Positions 28,097-37,333 of a stretch of 64,000 nucleotides of DNA are shown here, in pieces (position 1 is the stretch's first letter; each line of letters starts with the position of its first letter). Under the pieces are notes generated by a model. It searched no databases. It was not told where the DNA came from and saw only the letters and a program-made list of their open reading frames with translations. The translations under genes were made by a program, and so were the position numbers. The DNA is from Flavobacterium phycosphaerae (GTDB lineage Bacteria; Bacteroidota; Bacteroidia; Flavobacteriales; Flavobacteriaceae), in the NCBI RefSeq assembly GCF_010119235.1, contig NZ_JAAATZ010000001.1:2634501-2698500 (forward strand). The letters are read 5' to 3'.

Positions 28097-28104
28097 CAAA
28101 TATA
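28097..28104 (-). promoter_or_regulatory. -7 box TATATTTG for the TMEM175-like gene
   Basis: Exact TAnnTTTG match on the minus strand, 26 bases before the start at 28071. Confidence 0.45.
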
Positions 28105-28194
28105 AAAACTTTTTCGTTAAATAATCCGTACTCAAAATGAAGTTGATTTACTTTGTACCTTAGCCACTCGAAAATACAACCACTTAGCCATTTT

Positions 28195-28689
28195 ATGAAA
28201 AAAATCCTCCTCCTTTCGGATACTCATAGTCATATAGATGATGCCATCTTAAAGTATGTAAATCAAGCTGATGAAGTGTGGCATGCCGGAGACATTGGCG
28301 ATTTAAAAGTTACCGATACGCTAAAAGCCCTAAAGCCTTTGCGAGCGGTTTATGGCAATATTGATGATGACAAGGCGCGAATGGAATTTCCGTTAAACAA
28401 TAGATTCCTCTGCGAAGGTGTTGATGTTTTGATAACTCACATTGGCGGTTATCCCGGAAAGTACAATCAAGTAATTCGGGCTGAGATTCAAAAGAATCCA
28501 CCCAAGCTTTTCATTTGCGGGCATTCACACATCTTAAAAGTACAGTTTGATAAACAATTGGGGTTATTGCACATGAATCCGGGCGCTTGTGGTATTTATG
28601 GATTTCACCAAGTTCGTACCATGTTGCGATTTGAAATTGATGGCGATAAGATTCAAAATTTGGAAATTATTGAAATAGGCAAGAAGTAG
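28195..28689 (+). CDS. YfcE/MJ0936-type metallophosphoesterase
   Basis: A 164-residue phosphodiesterase of the calcineurin-like fold. Metal-ligand motifs appear in order: SDTHSH (D8, H10), GDIGD, YGNID, the THIGGYPG histidine and CGHSH near the end. Members hydrolyse phosphodiesters such as model substrates, 2',3'-cAMP or lipid-linked phosphates; the native substrate is unknown. The ATG at 28195 is chosen because MKKILLLSDTHSH is the family start. An in-frame ATG at 28153 would add 14 unrelated residues. Single gene, divergent from the TMEM175-like gene. Confidence 0.92.
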   Translation: MKKILLLSDTHSHIDDAILKYVNQADEVWHAGDIGDLKVTDTLKALKPLRAVYGNIDDDKARMEFPLNNRFLCEGVDVLITHIGGYPGKYNQVIRAEIQKNPPKLFICGHSHILKVQFDKQLGLLHMNPGACGIYGFHQVRTMLRFEIDGDKIQNLEIIEIGKK

Positions 28690-28880
28690 TTTTTAGCCAC
28701 AGATTGTAACGGATTAAACAGGTTTTAACAGATTTGTTTTTGATGTTAATCTGTCTAAATCAGTCAAATTTGTGTTGTCTGTGTGCTATTATATAGTTTA
28801 TTAGCTTGTCCTCTAAGAACATCTTTGAAGAATTTGCGGTTAAAAATAAATAGAAACTGAGCCGAGTTCGGATTAAATAA

Positions 28881-28910
28881 AAAACCCGAACCATAAGATT
28901 CGGGCTTTTT
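28881..28910. terminator. Bidirectional terminator
   Basis: AAAACCCGAA/TTCGGGCTTTTT hairpin between the converging phosphoesterase and DUF4293 genes. The 190 bases before it hold a decayed AT-rich repeat (AGCCACAGATT...GGATTAAACAGG) and no gene. Confidence 0.85.
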
Positions 28911-28938
28911 GCAGCACTAAAAAACTAAGTTTATAGGT

Positions 28939-29349
28939 TTATCGCAATCGATCCACAGATTTTACGAGATCTTCATCCTTTTTGATGGCTTTGTTGGCCA
29001 AAACCAAAAATACGATAGAAAAAATAGGTAAGAACATCCCAATACCCTTCTCAGAAACGGTAACCGTTCCTCCGGATAGATTTAGTGTTCGATACACAAA
29101 TAATCCTAATAAAATTAAATTCAATATGATATTCAATCTGCCCATGACAAATTGTTGTTGTCTTTTTGCATGTGATAAAATGCTCAATAATGATAAGGTA
29201 GCACTCAACCCGAATAAGGTTACATAAGCAATATCCATCATGAAATAAAAGGACTTACCGGCAGCGTCTTTCCACAAAGGAAAAACAAAAGGCAATACCC
29301 CTGAAAGTATCAGGCAAACTATCAAATAATACGTTTGTATTCTAAACAT
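28939..29349 (-). CDS. DUF4293 family membrane protein
   Basis: A 136-residue inner-membrane protein with four helices (about 5-25, 40-60, 72-92, 104-122) and a charged C-terminus. The start MFRIQTYYLIVCLI with a conserved Q-T-x-Y pattern marks DUF4293, a family confined to Bacteroidota and of unknown function. It is commonly next to rho in this group, which is also the case here (divergent, 188 bases). Confidence 0.88.
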   Translation of the reverse strand: MFRIQTYYLIVCLILSGVLPFVFPLWKDAAGKSFYFMMDIAYVTLFGLSATLSLLSILSHAKRQQQFVMGRLNIILNLILLGLFVYRTLNLSGGTVTVSEKGIGMFLPIFSIVFLVLANKAIKKDEDLVKSVDRLR

Positions 29350-29371
29350 GAATTTTTAAAAAAATGTTGGA

Positions 29372-29379
29372 CAAAAATA
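29372..29379 (-). promoter_or_regulatory. -7 box TATTTTTG for the DUF4293 gene
   Basis: Exact TAnnTTTG match on the minus strand, 23 bases before the ATG at 29349. Confidence 0.45.
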
Positions 29380-29537
29380 TAGTTTCTTTTTAAAAAATAC
29401 TATTGCATGGTAAAATATTATTTGTATTATTGCATAACCAATCCGTAAGTACTTCATCCTTCGGACAATTCTTTACAATAATTTCTACCCACATTTGTAC
29501 TATTTTCCATATTCGAATTTAAATCAAAACAATATTC

Positions 29538-31250
29538 ATGTTTGATATTTCTGCCTTAAAAGAAATGAAGCTTGCTGAGCTTCAAGAAATTGCCAAGTTA
29601 GCAAAGACCATAAAAGTTACCGGTGCCAAAAAAGACACGCTGATTGCGCAAATTTTGGAACATCAAGATAAAGCTGTTGCCGTCAAGGAAGCACAACCCA
29701 CTGAAAAAGCTATGGATAATAAATCCAAACGTGCTCGTATTGTTCCTGAAACCAAAAAAGCTCCTGAAACGAATCAAAGCGATTTGTTTGCCGACGAAGT
29801 TCAAGAACCTGTAAAAGTGGAAGAAAAGCCGGCTTTTCAAAATAAAAATCAAAAATTTAAGAAACCACTTTTCGATAAAAAGAAAAATAACAATACTGAA
29901 GTTGTTGCCCAACAACCAACTGAAAGTGACATAGCTTCAGCAGATACACCAGTCACTACTGAAGAAACAGAAACCCTTCCGAATCAAAATCCTGACGGAA
30001 ATCGCGAACCGAAACATAAAAACCAAAATCCCAACCAAAATAATAACGGAAACGGGAACAATGGCAACAACGGTAACAACAACCCCAATTTTAAAGGAAA
30101 AAAACAAAACAATTTCCGCGACTCTGATTATGAGTTTGATGGTATTATAGAAAGCGAAGGTGTTCTCGAAATGATGCCTGACGGGTATGGTTTCCTGCGC
30201 TCTTCGGATTACAACTATTTAGCTTCTCCGGATGATATTTATTTATCGACATCACAAATCAGATTGTTTGGTTTGAAAACCGGTGATACTGTAAAAGGAG
30301 TAGTGCGTCCTCCAAAAGAAGGAGAGAAGTTCTTCCCGCTGGTAAGAGTTTTAAAAATTAACGGACACGATCCGCAAGTGGTAAGAGACAGAGTTTCATT
30401 TGAGCATTTAACACCAATTTTTCCAAAAGAAAAATTCAACATAGCCGATAAACAAGCCAGTGTATCTACTCGAGTGATTGATTTGTTTTCCCCAATAGGA
30501 AAAGGCCAACGTGGTATGATTGTGGCTCAACCCAAAACGGGTAAAACCATGTTATTGAAAGACATCGCCAATGCCATAGCAGCTAATCATCCTGAAGTGT
30601 ATTTAATTGTATTGCTGATTGATGAAAGACCTGAAGAGGTTACTGATATGCAACGCAGCGTTCGTGGTGAAGTAATTGCTTCAACCTTTGACAGAGAGCC
30701 CATGGAGCACGTGAAAATTGCCAATATTGTTTTAGAGAAATCGAAACGTTTGGTAGAATGTGGTCACGATGTGGTGATTTTGTTAGACTCCATTACGCGT
30801 TTGGCCAGAGCTTACAACACCGTACAACCGGCCTCAGGTAAAGTATTATCGGGTGGGGTGGATGCGAATGCTTTACAAAAACCTAAACGTTTCTTCGGGG
30901 CAGCTCGTAACGTAGAAAATGGTGGTTCTTTGAGTATCATTGCTACTGCCTTAACCGAAACCGGTTCTAAAATGGATGAAGTAATTTTCGAAGAATTCAA
31001 AGGTACCGGTAACATGGAGTTACAATTAGATAGAAAAATTGCTAACCGCAGAATCTTCCCAGCTATCGATTTGACCTCGTCAAGTACGCGTCGTGATGAT
31101 TTATTATTAGACGAAAAAACACTGCAAAGAATGTGGATTCTTCGCAAGTTCTTGGCCGATATGAATCCGGTGGAAGCGATGGATACTATCAATGACAAGA
31201 TTAAGAAAACCCGAAATAACGATGAGTTCCTCATTTCGATGAACGACTAA
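29538..31250 (+). CDS. rho: Transcription termination factor Rho
   Basis: A hexameric RNA helicase that ends transcription at untranslated, C-rich RNA. The 570-residue protein is about 150 longer than E. coli Rho. Residues 1-45 form the Rho_N helical domain. Residues 46-195 are a disordered insert rich in Gln, Asn, Lys and Pro that ends in an Asn/Gly run. The CSD RNA-binding domain ([16 protein letters not shown]) and the RecA-like ATPase with Walker [10 protein letters not shown] and Walker [16 protein letters not shown] follow. Such inserts occur in Rho from Bacteroidota and actinobacteria and bind RNA. The gene is monocistronic with a strong terminator. Confidence 0.98.
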   Translation: MFDISALKEMKLAELQEIAKLAKTIKVTGAKKDTLIAQILEHQDKAVAVKEAQPTEKAMDNKSKRARIVPETKKAPETNQSDLFADEVQEPVKVEEKPAFQNKNQKFKKPLFDKKKNNNTEVVAQQPTESDIASADTPVTTEETETLPNQNPDGNREPKHKNQNPNQNNNGNGNNGNNGNNNPNFKGKKQNNFRDSDYEFDGIIESEGVLEMMPDGYGFLRSSDYNYLASPDDIYLSTSQIRLFGLKTGDTVKGVVRPPKEGEKFFPLVRVLKINGHDPQVVRDRVSFEHLTPIFPKEKFNIADKQASVSTRVIDLFSPIGKGQRGMIVAQPKTGKTMLLKDIANAIAANHPEVYLIVLLIDERPEEVTDMQRSVRGEVIASTFDREPMEHVKIANIVLEKSKRLVECGHDVVILLDSITRLARAYNTVQPASGKVLSGGVDANALQKPKRFFGAARNVENGGSLSIIATALTETGSKMDEVIFEEFKGTGNMELQLDRKIANRRIFPAIDLTSSSTRRDDLLLDEKTLQRMWILRKFLADMNPVEAMDTINDKIKKTRNNDEFLISMND

Positions 31251-31254
31251 ATAC

Positions 31255-31286
31255 AAAATCCCAATCTAAACGGTTGGGATTTTTTA
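31255..31286 (+). terminator. rho terminator
   Basis: AAAATCCCAA-TCTAAACGG-TTGGGATTTTTTA, directly after the rho stop. Confidence 0.9.
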
Positions 31287-31303
31287 TTAACTAAAATGTC
31301 ATC

Positions 31304-31368
31304 TTGTCAGCCTGTTTTTGTTTAAAACTGACAATTTAATACTAATTATTACTTGGCATAATAGTTGT
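31304..31368 (+). promoter_or_regulatory. Candidate -24/-12 promoter of dnaK with upstream dyad
   Basis: TTGGCATAATAGTTGT (31353-31368) matches the sigma-54 pattern TGGCA-N-TTG(C), with GG and GT exactly 10 bases apart. A dyad TTGTCAG-N17-CTGACAA (31304-31334) lies upstream and GTCATCTTGTCAG matches the clpB upstream element. The distance to the ATG leaves a leader of roughly 70 bases. Confidence 0.5.
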
Positions 31369-31449
31369 CATTCTCGAAATCGTACAACACAAAGTACTAT
31401 TCACTCGTAGAGGAATAATCAAACAAAAGACAAAAAAGGAGATAAAGTT

Positions 31450-33336
31450 ATGAGTAAAATTATTGGTATCGATTTAGGTACAACCAATTCATGTGTGGCC
31501 GTTATGGAAGGTGGAGAACCTGTAGTAATTGCTAACGCTGAAGGAAAGAGAACAACACCATCTGTAATAGCATTTGTAGAAGGTGGAGAAATTAAAGTAG
31601 GTGACCCTGCGAAACGTCAGGCGGTTACCAACCCAACCAAAACCATTGCGTCTATCAAACGTTTTATGGGAAACAAGTACACAGAAAGTGCTAAAGAAGC
31701 ATCAACTGTAGCTTACAAAGTGGTGAAAGGCGATAACGACACCCCACGTGTTGATATTGACGGAAGATTATTCACACCACAAGAATTGTCAGCCATGACA
31801 CTTCAAAAAATGAAGAAAACCGCCGAAGATTACCTTGGGTACACAGTTACCGAAGCGGTTATTACTGTGCCGGCTTACTTTAACGATGCACAACGTCAGG
31901 CTACGAAAGAAGCTGGTGAAATTGCCGGATTAAAAGTAATGCGTATCATCAATGAGCCAACGGCTGCTGCCTTAGCTTACGGATTAGACAAAGCGGGTAA
32001 AGACCAAAAAATTGCGGTTTACGATTTAGGTGGAGGTACTTTTGATATCTCTGTTCTTGAATTAGGAGACGGAGTTTTTGAAGTATTGTCTACCAATGGT
32101 GACACTCACTTAGGAGGTGACGATTTTGACCAAGTAATTATCGATTGGATGGCTAACGATTTCAACAGCGAAGAAGGTGTTGATTTACGTAAAGATCCAA
32201 TGGCGTTACAACGTTTAAAAGAAGCTGCAGAAAAAGCAAAAATCGAGTTGTCCTCTTCTACACAAACCGAAATCAACTTGCCTTATGTTACGGCTACTGC
32301 TTCAGGACCTAAACACTTAGTGAAAACCTTGACGCGTGCTAAATTCGAGCAGTTGGCAGAAAGCTTAGTAAAACGTTCTATGGAGCCTGTGGCTAAAGCT
32401 TTAAAAGATGCCGGTTTATCGACTTCAGATATCGACGAAGTAATCTTGGTAGGAGGTTCTACAAGAATCCCGGTAATCCAAGAACAAGTTGAAAAATTCT
32501 TTGGTAAAAAACCATCAAAAGGAGTAAACCCTGATGAAGTAGTAGCGATTGGAGCTGCCATTCAAGGTGGCGTTTTAACCGGTGATGTTAAAGATGTATT
32601 GTTGTTAGACGTTACGCCTTTATCATTAGGAATTGAAACTATGGGGAATGTAATGACTAAGTTAATCGAGTCAAATACAACTATTCCAACCAAAAAATCA
32701 CAAGTATTCTCAACGGCAGCTGACAATCAGCCAAGTGTTGAAATCCACGTGATTCAAGGTGAAAGAACCATGGCGGCAGATAATAAAACGATCGGTCGTT
32801 TCCACTTAGACGGTATTCCACCGGCCCCAAGAGGTGTTCCGCAAATTGAAGTGACTTTTGATATTGATGCCAATGGTATTATCAAAGTATCTGCTACAGA
32901 TAAAGGAACCGGAAAATCACACGACATTCGTATCGAAGCGTCTTCAGGATTAACTCCGGAAGAAATTGAAAGAATGAAGAAAGATGCCGAAATGAATGCT
33001 GAAAGCGACAGATTGGCTAAAGAAAAAGCAGATAAATTAAATGAAGCAGATGCTATGATTTTCCAAACCGAAAGTCAATTAAAAGAGTTCGGTGATAAAT
33101 TATCTGATGCTAACAAACAAGCTATTGAATCGGCTTTAACCGAATTGAAAGCAGCCTTTGAAACCAAAGAAATAGCTACCATCCAACCGGCTTTAGACAA
33201 AATCAATGAAGCTTGGAAAAATGCTTCAGAAGAAATGTACAAAGCACAGGGTGAAGGACAAACTCACGAAGCTCAGCCACAAGCAGATGCTAGCGGAGAC
33301 CAAACTCAGGATGTAGATTTTGAAGAAGTAAAATAA
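31450..33336 (+). CDS. dnaK: Molecular chaperone DnaK (Hsp70)
   Basis: An ATP-driven chaperone of 628 residues. The nucleotide-binding domain begins [10 protein letters not shown] and has the phosphate-2 motif [19 protein letters not shown]. The linker [16 protein letters not shown] leads to the substrate-binding domain, and the helical lid and a Gln/Asp-rich tail ending in DVDFEEVK complete it. ClpB at the left of the window is its disaggregation partner. No grpE or dnaJ adjoins it here. The AAAGGAGAT stretch before the ATG is a good ribosome-binding site, uncommon for this group. Control is probably by the -24/-12-like site upstream. Confidence 0.98.
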   Translation: MSKIIGIDLGTTNSCVAVMEGGEPVVIANAEGKRTTPSVIAFVEGGEIKVGDPAKRQAVTNPTKTIASIKRFMGNKYTESAKEASTVAYKVVKGDNDTPRVDIDGRLFTPQELSAMTLQKMKKTAEDYLGYTVTEAVITVPAYFNDAQRQATKEAGEIAGLKVMRIINEPTAAALAYGLDKAGKDQKIAVYDLGGGTFDISVLELGDGVFEVLSTNGDTHLGGDDFDQVIIDWMANDFNSEEGVDLRKDPMALQRLKEAAEKAKIELSSSTQTEINLPYVTATASGPKHLVKTLTRAKFEQLAESLVKRSMEPVAKALKDAGLSTSDIDEVILVGGSTRIPVIQEQVEKFFGKKPSKGVNPDEVVAIGAAIQGGVLTGDVKDVLLLDVTPLSLGIETMGNVMTKLIESNTTIPTKKSQVFSTAADNQPSVEIHVIQGERTMAADNKTIGRFHLDGIPPAPRGVPQIEVTFDIDANGIIKVSATDKGTGKSHDIRIEASSGLTPEEIERMKKDAEMNAESDRLAKEKADKLNEADAMIFQTESQLKEFGDKLSDANKQAIESALTELKAAFETKEIATIQPALDKINEAWKNASEEMYKAQGEGQTHEAQPQADASGDQTQDVDFEEVK

Positions 33337-33361
33337 TACAAAGGATTATTAAATAAGAAGA

Positions 33362-33392
33362 GACCGGGTAAGCAATTATCCGGTTTTTTTAT
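33362..33392 (+). terminator. dnaK terminator
   Basis: ACCGGGTAA-GCAA-TTATCCGGT followed by TTTTTT, 26 bases after the dnaK stop. Confidence 0.88.
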
Positions 33393-33455
33393 TTTAACAA
33401 TCGTCGAAACGATTATTTTGTATATTGGTTACCTATTAAACTAATTACTATTGCT

Positions 33456-34034
33456 ATGAAAAAAATGGTTCTGTTGATTTGTGTACTTCTGATGGGAGTG
33501 GGAGGATACAGCCAAAAAAAGAAGTCAGCCCGAGCTTCAGCTGGTTTAGCTAAAGTTGATAATTTGATTGCCGAAGTAAAATCGGGGAACTTTCAAGTTA
33601 CCATAACCGAAAACGGAAAACCTAAAGACGCAATGGTTATCAAAGCGGCCGATGCCAAATTTTCTCCCGAAAATTGCAAACTGAGTTCTTTCACAGCCGG
33701 CGGAACCAAATTGTATTTATTGACTTGGAGTGAAAAATCAGGTGCTAAAACGGATTTAAAAACAGAAGATATCACTACTATTTATTCTGTGGTTTATGAA
33801 ATTACCGCCAAGAAACAAGTGTTTTCTAATACACAAATGACCAATCACATTACTGAAAAGATATTTTTGGATAAACTGAAAAATGCTTCCGAAACCCAAG
33901 AAAAGATTAGAAGGGAAGGTTTTGAATTCAAATTAAATCCGGATGGCTCTATTACCCAAAAAGGAAAGACCCAGGAAAACAAGTTTACTTACGATGCCGC
34001 AAAAGCTGAATATGTAGCGGCCAAAAAGAAATAA
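33456..34034 (+). CDS. Secreted protein of unknown function
   Basis: A 192-residue protein with a signal peptide (MKKMVLLICVLLMGVGGYSQ, cleaved near residue 20) and then a Lys-rich stretch. The rest shows alternating strands (FQVTITENGKPKDAMVIK; TKLYLLTWSEKS) and a Lys-rich end. No catalytic motif or named domain is recognisable. It has its own stop-proximal terminator and lies between dnaK and a converging cyclase gene. Export to the periplasm is the only property I can support. Confidence 0.8.
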   Translation: MKKMVLLICVLLMGVGGYSQKKKSARASAGLAKVDNLIAEVKSGNFQVTITENGKPKDAMVIKAADAKFSPENCKLSSFTAGGTKLYLLTWSEKSGAKTDLKTEDITTIYSVVYEITAKKQVFSNTQMTNHITEKIFLDKLKNASETQEKIRREGFEFKLNPDGSITQKGKTQENKFTYDAAKAEYVAAKKK

Positions 34035-34039
34035 AAAAA

Positions 34040-34060
34040 ACCCCGAGTATCGGGATTCTT
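34040..34060. terminator. Bidirectional terminator
   Basis: CCCGA-GTA-TCGGG flanked by an A run and a T-rich side, between converging genes ending at 34034 and 34083. Confidence 0.75.
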
Positions 34061-34082
34061 TGTTTAAAGTATGTTTTAGCGC

Positions 34083-35132
34083 TTACTCGCTGACTTTAAT
34101 TTCAAAAGTTTTATTCCAGTTTTTACCAGTTACAAAAAGGGAATTGGTCTTTTTATTATAGGCAATTCCGTTTAACACTTCGGCTTCTTTATTGGTTACC
34201 TTAGCTCTTAATGCGGATAAATCCAACACGGCTTCTACAGCACCGGTTTGCGGGTTAATTACGGCAATGGCATCCTTTTGCCAAATGTTACCATAGATTT
34301 TCCCGTTGATCCATTCCAATTCGTTGATGCTTTTTATCTTGCTGTCGTTGGTATATACGTTAATAAAATCAGTCAGTTTTTGTGTTTCCGGATCCATGGT
34401 CCAGATTTTTTCTGTACCGTCAGAATGATAAATGTTTTTACCGTCATTGGTCATTCCCCAACCTTCGACTTTTTTATCAAAGGGGAAGCTCTTAATTTTC
34501 TTCAACGTATTGGCATCATACACAAAGCCTTCGCCGTTTTGCCAGGTCAATTGATAGATTTTATTGTTTATTACAGTAATCCCTTCGCCAAAATATTGTT
34601 GGTCAAGGCTAACTTTTTTATAGGCTTTACCGGTTTTGTAATCAATTTTGGCAAAATATGACTTGCCGTTCTGCCCGGTACTTTCCATCAACGTATCGCG
34701 GAAAAACTCAAAGCCTTCCGTAAAAGCGTCCACATCGTGATCATAAGTGTTCACCACCGTATATTTTAATAATTTCGGAGCAATGGCTGCCGCTACTTCT
34801 ATGCGAGATTTGATGGAAACAGTATCACCATCAAAATAGACCAAGGCTTTTAAGTTTTGATACCCCAGTTTTTTGCCGTTCAAATCAAAAGCATATTTAG
34901 TATTCCCTTTGACCGAAACCAATTTGGTGTCATTGGCAAAATAGACTACACTGTCAATGGTTTTGTTTTTTCCGTTGATGAGCGACAAATCTACTTTATC
35001 TGTAGCTTTAAACAAGGGTTTGAAATTCGTCTCATCTATGCTGAAATAGTCTTCTTTTTCTTTTTGACTGTCAACACAACTGACTAAGTTGAATGCTAAT
35101 AAAATGGTTACTAGCAGGTTATAATTTTTCAT
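34083..35132 (-). CDS. Glutaminyl-peptide cyclotransferase (lipoprotein)
   Basis: Cyclises N-terminal glutamine of peptides to pyroglutamate. The 349-residue protein starts with a lipoprotein signal (MKNYNLLVTILLAFNLVSC, lipobox cysteine at 19), so it is anchored outside the cytosol. The PF05096 signature FTEGFEFFRDTLMESTGQNG and the repeated propeller strands (KIYQLTWQNGEGFVYD; MTNDGKNIYHSDGT) identify the plant/bacterial type of the enzyme, a five-bladed propeller unrelated to the mammalian form. Exported Bacteroidota proteins often begin with Gln after signal cleavage, which is a plausible target. Single gene. Confidence 0.92.
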   Translation of the reverse strand: MKNYNLLVTILLAFNLVSCVDSQKEKEDYFSIDETNFKPLFKATDKVDLSLINGKNKTIDSVVYFANDTKLVSVKGNTKYAFDLNGKKLGYQNLKALVYFDGDTVSIKSRIEVAAAIAPKLLKYTVVNTYDHDVDAFTEGFEFFRDTLMESTGQNGKSYFAKIDYKTGKAYKKVSLDQQYFGEGITVINNKIYQLTWQNGEGFVYDANTLKKIKSFPFDKKVEGWGMTNDGKNIYHSDGTEKIWTMDPETQKLTDFINVYTNDSKIKSINELEWINGKIYGNIWQKDAIAVINPQTGAVEAVLDLSALRAKVTNKEAEVLNGIAYNKKTNSLFVTGKNWNKTFEIKVSE

Positions 35133-35184
35133 TCGTAAGGTTTAATTTTTCACTCACAAATATATTTATAAAGGGCTTAATTTC

Positions 35185-35214
35185 TTGCAAAAAAATAAAA
35201 AGATTGTATATTTG
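35185..35214 (+). promoter_or_regulatory. Promoter of the SRP RNA gene (CTTG-N19-TATATTTG)
   Basis: -33 TTG at 35185-35187 and -7 TATATTTG at 35207-35214 are separated by 19 bases. The RNA begins about five bases after the -7 box. This is the best-matched promoter in the window. Confidence 0.75.
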
Positions 35215-35218
35215 CACC

Positions 35219-35311
35219 GGCAAGTCCTACACGACCAGCTCCTGCAAAATCCTCCAGGATGGGAACATAGCAAAGGTATGTGGTTGAGCGGTGCGATGTA
35301 GGTCGCTTGCC
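35219..35311 (+). ncRNA. ffs: Small signal recognition particle RNA (4.5S type)
   Basis: A 93-base RNA whose ends pair (GGCAAG at 35219 with CTTGCC at 35306-35311, and CCTAC with GTAGG inside). It folds into one long hairpin. The apical part has the SRP core: CTCCAGGATGGGAAC on one side and TAGCAAAGG on the other, matching the GGAA/AGCA asymmetric loop that binds Ffh. It targets membrane proteins with Ffh and FtsY. A T run at 35313-35319 and a hairpin at 35329-35356 end the transcript. A reading frame crossing it is not a gene. Confidence 0.93.
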
Positions 35312-35328
35312 ATTTTTTTCAAAAATTG

Positions 35329-35356
35329 TCCCGAAGTTTTATCGGGATTTTTTATT
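35329..35356 (+). terminator. Terminator after ffs
   Basis: TCCCGA-AGTTTTA-TCGGGATTTTTTATTTTTA. Confidence 0.8.
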
Positions 35357-35366
35357 TTTATACCCT

Positions 35367-36365
35367 ATGGTTTTACAATGGCAAATAGTAACCTTCAATC
35401 TCAAAGAAACCTTTGCCATCGCTTATGGGAATTACACTCACAGAGAAGCCTTAATCGTAACGCTTGAAAAGCACGGAAAAAAGGGATTTGGTGAATGTAC
35501 AGCTATCGATTATTATCATATCCATCTTGGCGATTTCGTAGCTATTTTGACTAAAGTTCAAACTCAAATTGAAAGCCAAACCATAGTTCATCCCACTAAT
35601 TTCTATACTTTTTTACTGTCATTAGACTTGCCGTCTTTCCTTCGTTCTGCGCTTGATTGTGCCTATTGGGATTTGTTCGGGAAGTTAGAAGAACAAAGTT
35701 TTTTAGCTTTAAATGCAATTGATTATAAGCAGCTACCAGAATCTTCGATAACCATTAGTGTTGATACGGTTGAAAATCAGATAAAGAAAATAAATCAATC
35801 GGCGTGGAGTAAGTTTAAAGTCAAATGCAATCATTTTGAAGAAAGTGATATCACTAAGTTATTGCAATTGGATAAATCGTTGGCCTTAGATTCAAACGGA
35901 AGTTTTTCGGCAGCCGAATGTCTTTCGCTGGAGAACTATGAAATGATTTCCAAGTTCACTTATTTGGAACAACCTATGAAACCCGGTTCAGAGAATTATG
36001 CAACATTGCATTCGAATCACTACGCCAATTGGATGGCCGATGAGGATTGTCAGGATGCTACAGTTTTGAAACATTTAGTACCTCATTATAAAAGCATCAA
36101 TGTCAAATTGGTCAAATGTGGTGGATTGACTCCGGCTTTAGAAATGATTGCCAAAGCCCGAAAAATGGGGTTCAAAATCATGATAGGCTGTATGACCGAA
36201 TCAACTATCGGAATTTCAGCAGGTGCCGCATTAGCCCCATTATGTGATTATGCCGATTTGGACGGAGCCAATTTAATTGCCAACGATGTGGCCAACGGAA
36301 GTAAAATTGTAAACGGTACAATACAATTGAACGAAAATCCCGGATTAGGAATCAAATTAATTTAA
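35367..36365 (+). CDS. L-Ala-D/L-Glu (dipeptide) epimerase, enolase superfamily
   Basis: A 332-residue enzyme predicted to epimerise the L-Ala-D-Glu dipeptide released during murein recycling. Enolase-superfamily landmarks are visible. A lysine pair falls in SKFKVKC (K-x-K, catalytic), and metal ligands fall in LALDSNGSF, YLEQPM and ADEDCQD. The second catalytic lysine is in SINVKLVKCGG. Substrate assignment rests on general resemblance and is less sure than the superfamily. The ATG at 35367 is chosen because an in-frame ATG at 35280 lies inside the SRP RNA gene and reads through its terminator. Confidence 0.85.
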   Translation: MVLQWQIVTFNLKETFAIAYGNYTHREALIVTLEKHGKKGFGECTAIDYYHIHLGDFVAILTKVQTQIESQTIVHPTNFYTFLLSLDLPSFLRSALDCAYWDLFGKLEEQSFLALNAIDYKQLPESSITISVDTVENQIKKINQSAWSKFKVKCNHFEESDITKLLQLDKSLALDSNGSFSAAECLSLENYEMISKFTYLEQPMKPGSENYATLHSNHYANWMADEDCQDATVLKHLVPHYKSINVKLVKCGGLTPALEMIAKARKMGFKIMIGCMTESTIGISAGAALAPLCDYADLDGANLIANDVANGSKIVNGTIQLNENPGLGIKLI

Positions 36366-36409
36366 AATAAGTCCTAAGTTTTTTACCTTTATCAAATCCT
36401 AATTCCAAA

Positions 36410-36425
36410 AATCCTTAATCCTAAA
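36410..36425 (-). repeat. Dispersed 16-mer TTTAGGATTAAGGATT (minus orientation)
   Basis: An identical copy in the opposite orientation lies at 42279-42294 between pyrR and pyrB. Both copies sit in degenerate AATTAGGATT-type repeats in short intergenic gaps. Confidence 0.75.
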
Positions 36426-36432
36426 TTTTATA

Positions 36433-37236
36433 ATGAGCAAAGTAGTTTTAATCACAGGTGGTTCTTCGGGTATTGGGAAAGCCATTGGTGAATTTTTATT
36501 TCACAAAGGATTTACCGTTTACGGCACCAGTCGCAATCCGGATAAAGTCACGAATTCGTTATTCCCCTTAATCGCTTTAGATGTTCGAAATACGGAGAGC
36601 ATACACCACGCGATTGAGCAAGTGATTTCAGTTTCTAAATGTATTGATGTGGTTATTAATAACGCGGGTGTTGGAATTACCGGACCTTTGGAAGAAATTC
36701 CAACCCAGGAAATCAAAAACAATTTTGAAACCAATTTCTTTGGTCCTATAGAAGTGATAAAAGCGGTTTTACCTCAAATGCGTGAACAAAATGCCGGATT
36801 AATCATTAATATTACTTCGATTGCAGGGTATATGGGGTTGCCGTATCGCGGGGTGTATTCGGCCTCAAAAGGCGCTTTGGAAATTGTTTCGGAAGCCATT
36901 AGCATGGAAGTGAAATCTTTTGGCATCAATGTGGTAAATGTGGCTCCGGGTGATTTTGCTACCAATATTGCTTCTGGACGTTATCATGCCCCGGTAATTC
37001 AGGGATCTGCTTATGAAAAGCCTTATGGTAACACTTTAAAACAAATGGATGACCACGTAGACAGTGGCAGCAATCCTGATGAAATGGCGATGGCTATTTA
37101 CCAAATTATCAACGAAAAGAATCCGAAACTACATTATAAGGTCGGCTTATTTATGCAAAAGTTTTCTATAGTCTTGAAAAGAGTTTTGCCCGACAGAATC
37201 TACGAGAGTATGTTGATGAATCATTATAAGTTATAA
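36433..37236 (+). CDS. Short-chain dehydrogenase/reductase
   Basis: A 267-residue Rossmann-fold oxidoreductase. The cofactor motif is TGGSSGIG (8-15). GTSRNPDK after the second strand suggests preference for NADP(H). NNAG lies at 76-79, the catalytic serine is in NITSIAG, and Y142-x3-K146 is in VYSASKG. The C-terminal part (LHYKVGLFMQKFSIVLKRVLPDR) is the kind seen in 'classical' SDRs close to retinol/steroid dehydrogenase-like proteins. The substrate cannot be read from the sequence. It lies 67 bases after the epimerase gene, separated by the dispersed repeat, and could share its transcript. Confidence 0.9.
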   Translation: MSKVVLITGGSSGIGKAIGEFLFHKGFTVYGTSRNPDKVTNSLFPLIALDVRNTESIHHAIEQVISVSKCIDVVINNAGVGITGPLEEIPTQEIKNNFETNFFGPIEVIKAVLPQMREQNAGLIINITSIAGYMGLPYRGVYSASKGALEIVSEAISMEVKSFGINVVNVAPGDFATNIASGRYHAPVIQGSAYEKPYGNTLKQMDDHVDSGSNPDEMAMAIYQIINEKNPKLHYKVGLFMQKFSIVLKRVLPDRIYESMLMNHYKL

Positions 37237-37259
37237 CCAACTTTAAATAGGTTCTCGAC

Positions 37260-37289
37260 TTTGTTATTGAATATGAATATGTAACTTTG
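37260..37289 (+). promoter_or_regulatory. fsa promoter (TTTG-N18-TAACTTTG)
   Basis: -33 TTTG at 37260-37263 and -7 TAACTTTG at 37282-37289. The start codon is 44 bases downstream. Confidence 0.65.
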
Positions 37290-37333
37290 CATCAAATTTT
37301 GAACACAACTTTTTAATATATAACAATTACGGT

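Noticed and set aside
35093-35287. 64-residue plus-strand frame
   Set aside because: It crosses the SRP RNA gene and its promoter.
35280-35366. Upstream extension of the dipeptide epimerase
   Set aside because: It would read through the 3' half of the SRP RNA and its terminator; the family begins at 35367.
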